Positions 14,801 through 26,800 of a stretch of 60,000 bases of DNA are shown here, in pieces. The stretch spans positions 78,460,028-78,520,027 of the forward strand of contig NC_088295.1 in NCBI RefSeq assembly GCF_032854445.1, read 5' to 3'. The DNA comes from Liolophura sinensis (Eukaryota > Mollusca > Polyplacophora > Chitonida > Chitonidae). Below the pieces are notes generated by a model, which had not been told where the DNA came from, ran no database searches, and saw only the letters and a program-made list of their open reading frames with translations. The position numbers were made by a program, and so were the translations under genes. Position 1 is the first letter of the stretch. Every line of letters starts with the position of its first letter.

Positions 14801-17800
14801 AAGCCTTCTGAAAATCGACGGCGAATGTACTATTCTGGCCATGAGTGATAGAACTAAGTCAAACGCTTTCTGACTAGGTCTATACACCAGTTCCATGTAT
14901 ACAACGTTTTAAGTTTTCTATGCCAAAAAGATAGCTCATATCTCATAACGAACATACCTTTCCTTTGTGGAAGTCTTAGGTTGTCCCAGGCAGGTACATA
15001 CACTCCAAACAGCTAAGCATGTTAGAATTGTACTGAGGTACAAGATTTTCCACATGGTGAATGTCTTTGAAAAACTTCTAGAAAATGTTAACACATAGGT
15101 TTGCAAGTAGCAGCCTGACATCTTCTCCCCAACAGTGCATGGATGTTTCAATGTAATTTCTACAAGACTTGTCAATCTACAAGGCTTACTTGTTGTACTT
15201 GGCACAGCTGGTGTTGTGGCAAACGTCACTGAAAACGAAATAATAGACTGGGTATTAAGATACATTAGCCATGCACCGTGTGTTTTAGAATCATCTTGAG
15301 TCGGATTTTACGCGTTTTGTTTCAAATCAAAAAGTCTGAACAATCATCAGTTTCATTAAAAAAAAGGACATTCTATTCTTGGCCATGCCTAACAAATCTT
15401 ATGGTAGTTTCTGTAGTGAGAGCAAATCAATCACATTCGTGAACGACCCAAAAGTGGACACGGCATTTACATTTTCAGTTATTCATATACTTGGGCATTT
15501 TGAAGTTTAGGATTAATCGTTCATGTGTATAAGAGTGTCTCCTTATATAGCAAGGCTGGTCACATTGACGGCATGTTTATAGTGCCGAGTCACTAAAAAA
15601 CATGCCTGCGCAATAAAAAAAAAATAATCTGTTAATTTTATCAGAAAGTGTTGTGAGTGATGCTAGAATATAAAAACTCAATCTTCTACATAATATTATG
15701 TAGTTATGTTGAATTAATAGAATGTGTGTGCTATACTTAGCAAAATAATCTGCTGAAATAGCAAAATACATTCTAGCCTCACTCGGACAACAAACTTTAT
15801 GTTAAATAACATAGACAGCACCAGACACGACGCAAAAACCAGTCACACTAAACTGACTTCAACTCTTAGCTTGTCCAAGTCAGATAACTACCATAAATGC
15901 TGATTTAGGTTTGATCCGACTATAGACATTGAACCGGTGTAACCACCTTACGATCCATATCTATTTGTTGTGGACCACCGCAGAACGGTTTTCTATGATT
16001 GTTATACGTGTGTACAGAAAACAAGGTATCACTTATAACATGTGTCAACACACATTAAAACGGGGATAGTTTGTGCCCCTCTCCCCCCACTCCTCTATCA
16101 CTATCACATGTTAAGCACTCCTGGCCTTAGATATGTATTGATAAGATAAACAAGAAAGTACAATACTTATGCGAACGGAGTCACTCAACGAGGTTTGCTA
16201 TTGTATGTGTACATGAACGCATAATGATTTTGGACTTCTACGTCTGTGATTCTCATTCAAGCATACGAAGGACAAATTTATGCTTCACATTCTTTCCTCA
16301 AGAAAATCTCCACAAAAGTATACCGCACACATGTCTTCTTTAAAAGGAGTTGCAATGGCCGTTACAATGGTCTATGACAGTTTTGTGGAACTGGGGCGGT
16401 ATACGTTTGTTGGCATTTTATTCTCAGAAATGAATACTACTGGATCACATGCCAGTTGTCAATGATCGGTAATCTCTGTGGACATCAAAAGGAAATAGGT
16501 TGATCTACTTACAAGAGTCCTTCTGGCAGATGTACCCGTGTTTCTCGGCACATGATTTATCCAGCCACTTTCCACGTCTATCATTGCTACCCTGCATCAC
16601 CACACAGTTTCGACCTCCGCTGTTAACCGACTTGTCCGGGGACCAGTGAACATAACTGGTCTACAACACAGAGACGTGATATTTTTCGCTAGTTGACCCA
16701 GCCTTAATATTATTCAAGTACCATGGTAGCTATGACATGGACTCCAATACGCGATTGTCATATTCATCTCATATTGTATCCCAACTACCACTAGAAACAT
16801 ATAGTATTCATAAATATCATAACGACCGAACTGGTATTATTAAAGGAAAAGCCCAAACTCTGTAAGCGGAAACCGCCATAACCAGTGGCATTCATAAACA
16901 TATTCATTTTACGTGCTGGCTCAAAATTTTACATACTCGGGGTTGAAAACCTTAATGTTTATTCATTTTTTAATTTGATTGGAATTTTACGACATACTCG
17001 AGAATATTTCACTTATACGACAGTGGCCAGCATTATCTCGTGGGAAGGAAACCGGACTGACCTCGTGACCACCTTAATAAGAGTAAATCATTAGATCAGG
17101 TATCTTTCTGAATACCAACAGTTTCTCACTTACCCTATGTACTGAAGGTTGAAATATGATATCAGTTCAATTAGAAATTGACGAGCCACAACGAGAGGTC
17201 CAACGCAATATAGTCACATCTTTTTCTGTTCTAACGTTTCAGTGTTTGTGTACAACCTACCAGTACTTCGTGATACCATACATGTATATACCAAGAACTC
17301 TGATGGAGTACTCAGGAAAGAAAAAAAAGTTTGGACCACTATGTGAAAAGGGGGGTAATGTTTGACGAGGGGGTAATGTTTGACGATTTCACAATTCGAT
17401 GCTTTGGATATCAGAACTGAAGTCAAGATTCAATACCCAAAGGTGTGTTGACAATTTAACCGAATGGAAATTTGCGGCAATGGATCGAATATTTGAAGTC
17501 CTTAGTTTTAAATAGCTAGACTTACAGCAGAGCTTTGATCCAACCAGGCCCAGGTACCTTCATGCTGTCTGTCGTTTAATCCAATCCACTTATCAGCACG
17601 TACACGACCTGGAATAAACTCCAGTAACTTTATCTTATTTTTTTGAATAATAAATATACACTTTCTGCAGTAAGTCAGTTATTTGATTGGTTATAACAAA
17701 GCACAAATCAAACTGCCATCAACTAAGTAATCTAGGTCTCAAACACAATCGTATATTAGTCGTCAACCAAAATCAATCGTAAAGGCCAATTCCCAAAACG

Positions 17801-20800
17801 ACGTTTAACGGAACCACCACGGAATTAAGAAAGTGAATAAAGTACGAAATTAGGACGGAATCAGGCAAAGAGTATCAGTAAACAGTTTTCAGTGATGATG
17901 AATAGAGGAGTGTTCTAGGCGAATGACTTAAATCAGTATCCGAATCGTGTACCATAAGTTGTCGTTCATCAAAGCGCTTGGGTTGCAACTGTTCATGTAT
18001 CAATTTAATTCAACACAACGAATATATAGCCCCTAGCACAGCGTTAAGCTGAATAAGATACAGTTATGAAGCAGGGTGCCAAATGTCCTCGACAATTCGA
18101 CCATATTTACTTCACAAGAAAACTGTACTCATTCTACAATGTAAGGCGATTGATGGAATATCCTTGAGGAAATTGTCACCGAACACACAGAATATAACAA
18201 ATGTTACAAGGCGCAAAAGATACACCCCATATGTGTTACTATCCCTGTAAGGATAATATAAAATGTCAAAAATAAGACTATCTCGCTGGTAAAGTCGCCG
18301 TGACAGGAAACCAGTTTTGTTTTACATAAATACCTGTCAAGGTAAGATGAAGATGTTGTGTGATGGCATTGTACAAAGTAGAAAATACATTTTAATATCT
18401 GTTTATTTACTTGTGTTTTATGTCGTATTCAGAAATATTAGGGGAAGCTGGTTGCCATACAAAAGATACAGAACTATAATGCCACGTATTTAAGAAGCTG
18501 CACACGATTCTCTCCCCTCCACCAAACAATCAAAAATATGCACAGATTCCCCAGAGACTTTTGACTCTCCTATTTAAGGTAGAACGGTAACATGCTGGCC
18601 TTTTGACTTTTAACTATTTTTACCTGATTGTATGTGCTCAATCACACATAATAAATACCTTGCACGTATACTTGTGTGTCATCGTCAGTGATAATAGCCA
18701 GGTCACCCCCGTTTTTCTGACAAGCAGCTCTGGCGTCCAACCACGTGGCAGCCTGGTCGAACCACCGGAAACAGTTTGTACCCGTTACTGAGTACCCGGA
18801 TGGACAGATAACGCGGGCTACAGAGACAGAGGGATAAGCACACATTAATGTAGATAAATTACTGGCAAAAAATAGTGTAATGATGACAGACCATAGACGA
18901 AAGAATGCTTGAAAAAGCCATAAGGACGTATACTCTAGAAGAAGGGTTTTATTAATTCATTTGATTGGTGTTGTAATCGTCGTAATCAAGGAAAAATACT
19001 TGACGTATACGACCGCGGTCAGCATTGTCGTGGAAAAAAACTGGACAGAGCCCGGAGCAAACCACAACCATCTGCAACTTGTTACATGGCCTTCCTACCT
19101 ACGACCTGAGAGGAAACCAGCATGAGCTGGACTTGAGCTCTCGTATATGTAAGACTCCCCTGAGCAATTGTGCTGTGCTAACACGTCACAGGCCTTATAA
19201 AAACGATGTCCAAGAGTTATTAAACGTGTGTGTGAGTATAAGAATCAGCGATTGAGGTTTTAACGCCGCATTGGCAGTATTTCTATTCGTCTGGCGTATA
19301 GTGACTATACGTCAGCATACCTTGGCCTTCTTCACAAGGTTAACTTGTAAAGTTATATGAGGTCAAAGAAATGAGCACTCACGTGGTGGGGTTGTAACAG
19401 GGCGTGTCACGGTCCTTGAAGACGCAAAACAGATGAAGGGTTTCTGTAGGAGACAATTTTTAGTCGGATTCCACCTTCCAAGTCTGTCACCTGGTAAATA
19501 GGAAACATAGAAACAAGAAAAATAGAAATATTGGTTACCTTTCTTATGGATGCTGTTGTGTATATATCCTGCATTGCTAAAAGTGAGCGAACAGTGGTCT
19601 AGTGGGTAGAGGCGCTTTGCATTTCAATAGGTAGGACACAAGAGCTGCGGGTTCAAACGCGGTCTTGGACAAAGAACAGATCCCCCGGTCTCACCTTTTG
19701 ATGGGCCTTGGTGACAAAAAGCAGTCTATGACGCTCGTCTAACCGTTTGCACAATCTAAGCTCAGCCATACCATTGGTCTTTCACAATTATGGTGTACAT
19801 ATATCAACGACAAATGCGGGAAAGGTTGTCAGCAAATATCACCAAATATTGGTGGTTTACCCGTGGCCTCTCTGGTTTCCTTTACTGATAAAACGACCGC
19901 CATGGCATGAATGAACGTGAGACTCTGTTCAGTCTAATGTTCTTAGTAGATCTCTTGTTAAAATGTCTTTTACCACTATGGTGTGTATATCTGTAGATCG
20001 CTGATGTACACCGGACACACCGTGTTCTTCTGTTTCCCATGCACTCCATGAGGCTGACCCCCGTCGTACAAGTGAACATTTCTTGAGTGTGGTGATGAGC
20101 AACAATCACACGAATAAATAAGATATGTTCCTAAAAGTACATATCAACCACATAATCATGTTCCATGTGAAAATCGGAGATTCTCCATTGTTACACGAAT
20201 ACGTGTGTATTCACGCTCATACATAGTTCAAGATCTTCAACCTTGTTAGCTATCATTAGGAAACTCTACCCTAATACAGCCCATTGTCGACAATACAAGC
20301 TGCAATCATCGGTGTCAATGTCGTATTTTTCAGCTGGCTTTATGAGATATATTATATGTTCTTTTCCAGGACAGAATACACTAGTGCTTACACGTAACGA
20401 CTTTTTAAAAAACGAGTTAAGTCCATAATTACTTATTGTATCCTTTTGTCAAGGGCATACTATACAGATGAAACATACCCGTGTTGATGTATACACATTC
20501 CTGTACGCCCTGTTGGTTGGGAGGATTTTTCTTGATCCAGTTTGTATATGGTCCTATAGCTCTACCGCTGGTGAATTTGTACACGTCCCAATTTCGGTCT
20601 GTCAACAGTACATATGATACACGGGGATGAACATCGCTTGTAACTTAGCACCACACAAAAAACCTCTTGTGTTGAAATCTAACACAACAGCTTGTGTTGT
20701 TTCATTCAGCACAGAAATGAGTTACCCAAAACACAAACATGTCTTAAATAAATATGAATTACACAAGATTGTGTTACATAAACAATAAAACACAAAAAAC

Positions 20801-23800
20801 CTTGCGTTCGTTCAACACAAGAGGGAGTTGTTCAAATCTGACACAAGACTTTGTTTGAAAAAAACACAAGTTTGTGTTCATTATAGCTTTCCGTGGATTA
20901 CATGTGTCTCACGATCTCTAAATAGAATTTCAAGTGTATAATAAAAGCACAAAGCTTTCTATTCACACTGCAGTTTCAAAAAGATACAATTAATATGCAC
21001 CGTTATCATCTATGGCTGTAATGCTGGGGCCACTTTTACAAAGTGACGTACGACATTTTTTATCGTATTTTTGTCGAAGATGTTTTTACGTCGCTATTAT
21101 TGTACCATTGTCCTATATGTGCAACACTGTTCAAGTACGATATCTTTGTGAAAGTGGCCCCTGGAGTTGGTTTAGCGAAGATAAATATAAGTACAAGTTA
21201 ACCTGAAGTATGTGTAAGTGTCTTACCATATATGCCTATCCAGATGGTGCCCTGACCCGCAGCTCGGATACCAGGCAGGTACTGGTTAATAAACTGCTGT
21301 GTGTCATCACTGCAAATGTCAAGAACATCTGTCTAAAATATGCCATACGCCAAAGACATTTGATAGCAAAAATTTCGCAACGGCACTGTACAACTGGCTG
21401 TAGACATAAATGCTTAAATACTGTTTAATTCAAGAAATATTTATTTATTTAGTTGATTGGTGTTTTACGCGGTGAAAAATATTTCACTTGTACGACGGCG
21501 GCCAGCATTATGGTCGGTGGAAATCCACGACCATCCGCAGGTTGCTGAAAGACCTTGCCACGTAAGGCCCGAGAGGAAGCCAGCATGAGCTGGACTTGAA
21601 CTCACAGGGACCGCACTGGTGAGAGAATCCTGGGCCATTACGCTGCGCCAGCGAATTCAAGAAATAGACGTACATAATTAGCAGAGCCATCAGGAAACCG
21701 AGAAAAAAGAAGGAATTCTAATGTAGGTTTATTTGTGGAGTCAGGTTTAGAGGGCATTCATGCAGATGATAATCTTTATTCTTCAAACATTTCGATGAAT
21801 TGTAAAACTGTCTCAAAGAAGTAGTTTATATCATTTTGATTCCCGTAAGTTTCATTAGAAGTTAATCTAGGTATACCCTGTGCCAACAATTTTGCTTAAA
21901 TTTGCCTATATATGACGACATGGTTTACGGCTTTCGCGGCGAGTCATTGCAATGAATGGTAAAAGTGTTGAATAGAGCTAATTCATATCACTTGAATTCT
22001 CGTAAGTTTGAAAGTGAAAATAGGAAATTTGCCTATATATGGCGACGACAACTTACGTGTATATTTCGGCGAGTCTGGCCGATTGAGCTTGGCAGTGTCT
22101 CATTGCCGAATCAAAGGACATTGAGAATTGAGTGTTGAACTGGTAACAGTAAGCCCCGAACGATTTCCAGCCAGGGGCACACGATCCTGTAATAACACGT
22201 TGTCAGTGAGCTTAACAATGGATTGCATGATGATCTAATACTCAGCTGCACATCCAACATTAATTGACCTTTAAGTTTATGGTTGCGATGATAACAAAAC
22301 CATGCTTCATATTTTCGAGTCGTGTTGAAGATCGTGCCCTATCACTTCCAGTGTGTCCTACGGTTTGCTATATTTATTTAATCTATAGCGGAGATGTTTG
22401 GCAAAAAAAATTAATCAGCGCAAATCGAATAGAATATTTGTCATTATTTTAGAATAGCCAAAATGATTAATTTTCACAAAATATCAGCCTCGTCTGTGCA
22501 TGTCATACGTTCTAACAGGCGTTGGAGTTCCTAAAATTCAGGAACCGGGTTGGATTATAACTCTTTCGGGTATTCTTCACAGATACAAGAAATTCGATTT
22601 GATTAGCGAATATAGTTTTTGCCAAAAAAATCCTGCATAGCCATTTTAAACAATACGGCTTTAAAATACATAGGTGTATTATATTAGACTGTTGTATGAG
22701 CATGACTCACCCTCAGGTTTTTCACACACGTACATTTTCTCATCATAACACGAACCAACTACCCACGACTGGGCAGATTTGATCGTAGATGATACTGCTC
22801 CGCACGATGAATTCTCCTGACCCCTGAAAACAGAACACAGAGCAAAAAGTAGCAAGATAAAACCTAGTTTTGGAGAAAAACCTTTCATATGCATTGGCCA
22901 GCTACCCAGTGGGAGTGCCGATACCAGGGAATATAACTCATGACAAAAATAAAATTGAAACATGTATTTGTTCTCAACCATATAATTATTTATCTTCTTT
23001 CAGCAACCTGTAACTTGATAAAAACGATCAAATGCCGGACAGATTACAGGTAAACTTACCAACAAGTCTACCATCACAACCACAGTTTGAAATTAATCGC
23101 TCCAAAATTATACAAGCTTGTGTTGAAAACGCCTGCATGTTTTTGCTTATTGAATAGTATGTAAATAGCTTTTCTATTTTTAAATGAATGGTTTAAAGAA
23201 AACGTGTGGTGTCAACGATACCATAAATTATCAAATACTTTGGTCCACCAAACCCACCTCAGAATCCAAGCTGCTGAATGCATTTAATTCTGTACACTAA
23301 AATATAAAAATGTGATGGCATTTTAGATACAGTGTTCATCGGCGTGCGTGGTGATGTTATTTTATTTTGATGACATCTTTTCACCTAGGCATACTCACTG
23401 AGGAACCGTAACGGGAAGATGCCAGTATTTGGAAGGGCCAGCAGCAGTGCCGTTTGCCCATCTCCACGCGTAACGCGTGCTCGGCTGAAAATGATCAAGG
23501 CACGTACAATGGTAAACATCAGTTTTCTCATTCGTCAAAATGCAAGCTCAAAATATCAATTCACAGGTTTGACAAATCAACGCATTTTTTGCTCTTTCAA
23601 CATTTTTTGTCAACTAATATCACGATCGTGTTCACTTGTAGGAGAGTAAAAATTCCGAAAAAAATCCTAGTGGTACTTCAATGGAAGGCCATCTGGGCCT
23701 GTCTAAGGAAGCAGCCGCAACGTACACCCGACGAAGCGCCAGTGACAATACATAGTGAAGTCATACGTCACTATGGTAAATGTGCTTGACAGCTTTTGGT

Positions 23801-26800
23801 AATGCTTTGTAAGACGAGCCCCAGACATGACGCCCTATCCTGCCACGGAATACTGTCACCCCGACCAAAATATACTTCTGCTACCCACTTTTGTGAGGGT
23901 AAGCCAGCAAAGAAACAGGTTTACCAATATAAGCTCTTGGTTAAGGCAGGGCCCGAGCTTGAACACAACTTACGAGGCGGACACTCTTATCTACTCGGCC
24001 CCCACAATGCACTCGCAATATGCGTTAGTTATCCCATATCCAACTTACATCAGGTATGGATTTTAATCCAATCCACACATCCCGCTTGTTTTCTCTGGCA
24101 TGATCACTGACAATGGTGGCATCTGTATCGTCCGCCACTGCAGCTAGGTCAGCTCCTAGGTTCTCGCAGCTCTTTCTGTTGCACAGGAACAAAATTAATA
24201 TATTCAGTGGCTGTTATAGACAACGCTATAACAGAGAGGCGATAGTCTTTTCCCTCATGAGCACATTTTTGAATGTGCGCCGATTGGCCTGTTTGGTACT
24301 ATTAGGGCAATTGTCATCTTGTAACTCATGTAATGGTTAAATGACTCATTAAAGATGATCCGGTACTTCTACTGGGGATTTGAACTTAGATCTCTGATGA
24401 GAAATCCAGCACTGCTAACTGAACTAAAGAGATATTCCCAATAGATGCAGCCGGTGTAAGCACTGAAAAGGTGTTCTGGCTTCTTTATTTTGACCTGTGT
24501 ACCAGTGACTTCCAATAGCCCAAAATGCAACAAACTTACTAATTGAACGTTTTCACGCTTATTTTGGTGAATTTCTTTCCGTTTGTATTAATAGTATCAG
24601 TTTATTGGAATTGTATGCAAAAGTGAAAGCTAAGCGGACATCCACGTGACTTTGATGAGCAATAACTCCGGTAATACAGAAAAATGTGTTTACTGTGCAT
24701 CAAACCAGCTGCGGCGATAGTCCATGTATTTGTAACAAGTGCCGTCAGCTGATTCCCAGCCGTTATCTCCATCGCAGTACAGGGGAATATCTGAAGTGTC
24801 AAAAATAGACGGTTGCCTTTAGACAGAAAGGCGGTAAAATGGCTTCTTTTGTAAAATTGATAAAAAAAAAACTGTTGTTAACAATTGGTTTGATGTATAA
24901 AGTTATACCACAAACTAATGATCTGACGTGAGCATAAAGCAAAATCTCCTTTTGAAATCCAACTGAGATACAGACAACGAATATGTGCAATATGATGTCT
25001 CATATGTATGGTTTTGTAGAAATGTGTAAAACTAGTGATTATATTTATATATTTTGAATTGTTGAGTTTTAACACAGCTTTAAACATTATCTTGATCATG
25101 TAATGAGAATATCAACCTGTACACGTACAAGATCAATCTAAACGCTGGCATATTTATAGTGCTGCTTCACAGGAAAACCAAGCTCAAAGACACCTGACAT
25201 ACCGTAGCACTCGTCACAATGTATTAATGCAGGGTAACCATGCATGACAACGATACCCGCCAGGGTTAAATTATTAATTATCTTTTCTTCTGGGATTCCT
25301 AATAACGTTAAATGTGCCTGTACAGTGCCTAAACAGCAAAAATGGATGATTAGCAAGAAATGTTATTAAGATGTTAATAAAAAAAATAAATAAATAAACG
25401 ATGAACGTCTACAATGTTATTTCTGTATCTGATTGTTGATGATGTGTTTTGTAACTTAGTAGTTGAACTTTGTTCTACTTACTTGTTCGCCTCTGGCATA
25501 TGTACGGGATGCTGTACGAACAAGTTTCGTCTGTAAGCCCCACTGTTTTGTAATTGTACAAGGAGGCACAAAACTGGTACTTCACATTATTGGGATTACC
25601 ACTGTACCAGCCTCTGAAAGAAGAGTGTAATTGACTTACGTGTGTAGATCTTTATTTGCACAAGGGGCCAATTGGCCCAACAGCATACATTCATACATTC
25701 ACTCAACATCTTGCGTGGAACCTTGCGGATGGTCGTGAGTTTCCCTCGGGATCTGCCCAACAGCACTCCTCCCCCCCCCCCCCCTTCACCATAATGATAG
25801 CCGCCGTCGTATAAGTGAAGTGTCCTTGAGTACGGTTTAAGACACCAATCAAATAAATGAAATCTTGCCTGGTGACGGCAGACAGTGTGATAGGTGATAA
25901 CAATACTGGTTACATTAGCCATACAAATACACCTACGGCCGCAAAACAACCTTATAGATGAAGCCTGATAGTCTCCCTCACAATGCTACCGTTGTCAGTA
26001 GACATCAATGCAGCATATAATGCAAAGCGTTTGCTTGTAATCTTTCGGAAAGGGTTTTGTTTACCTCCTAAGTAACAAATGTCATCAACAGATAGTCTTT
26101 GCTTTGCTTTAACATAATTATTATTATTCAAACTAAAGAATTTGACTAGGTCTTTAACAGAGGGGAAAAACTAAAGAATGTGACAAGGTCTTTATAGAGG
26201 GGAAATCCTTACTTACATCGCCTTCGTGTTGAGCCCAGATTTGTCCGCCCACTTCCAGTTTTTCTTGTCGGTCAACTTGTTAAGGACCAAACCCACCAGC
26301 GCCTGGTTATACGGATCGATTTTTATTCGCTTGTTTGTCTCATCCGTAAGCCATGCCTGTATATGAACACAGATTTACATGCATGACTTCAGAATGAAAC
26401 AGAGTGATTCCACAAAACTTAGATTGATTTATTAATTTACCTTCCCACGTTTGACTGGAGAGGAAGCCAGTATGTGTTGGAGTGGGGCTCACAGCGACTG
26501 CATTGGTGGGAGGCTCTTGGGTTATTGCACCGCACTGGTGTGCTAACCACTTCGGCCACGGAAGCCCCACACAGATTGAGAACATCTGAAGGCATAACAC
26601 CAGTAATGCTACGTACTCCTATATATTGTAAGACTCAAATGGTGTAATGTAACAAACTTCAGTGCCTAACATGTTCGCGTTTTTGTCTCAGTTTAACGTT
26701 GCCCTTATATACTGAAAGATAATAAAATGTTATCAGACATTTGCTAGTTGTTACACGATAACATAGTATTGCAATGCCACTATACTTTGGCATGTTAAAA

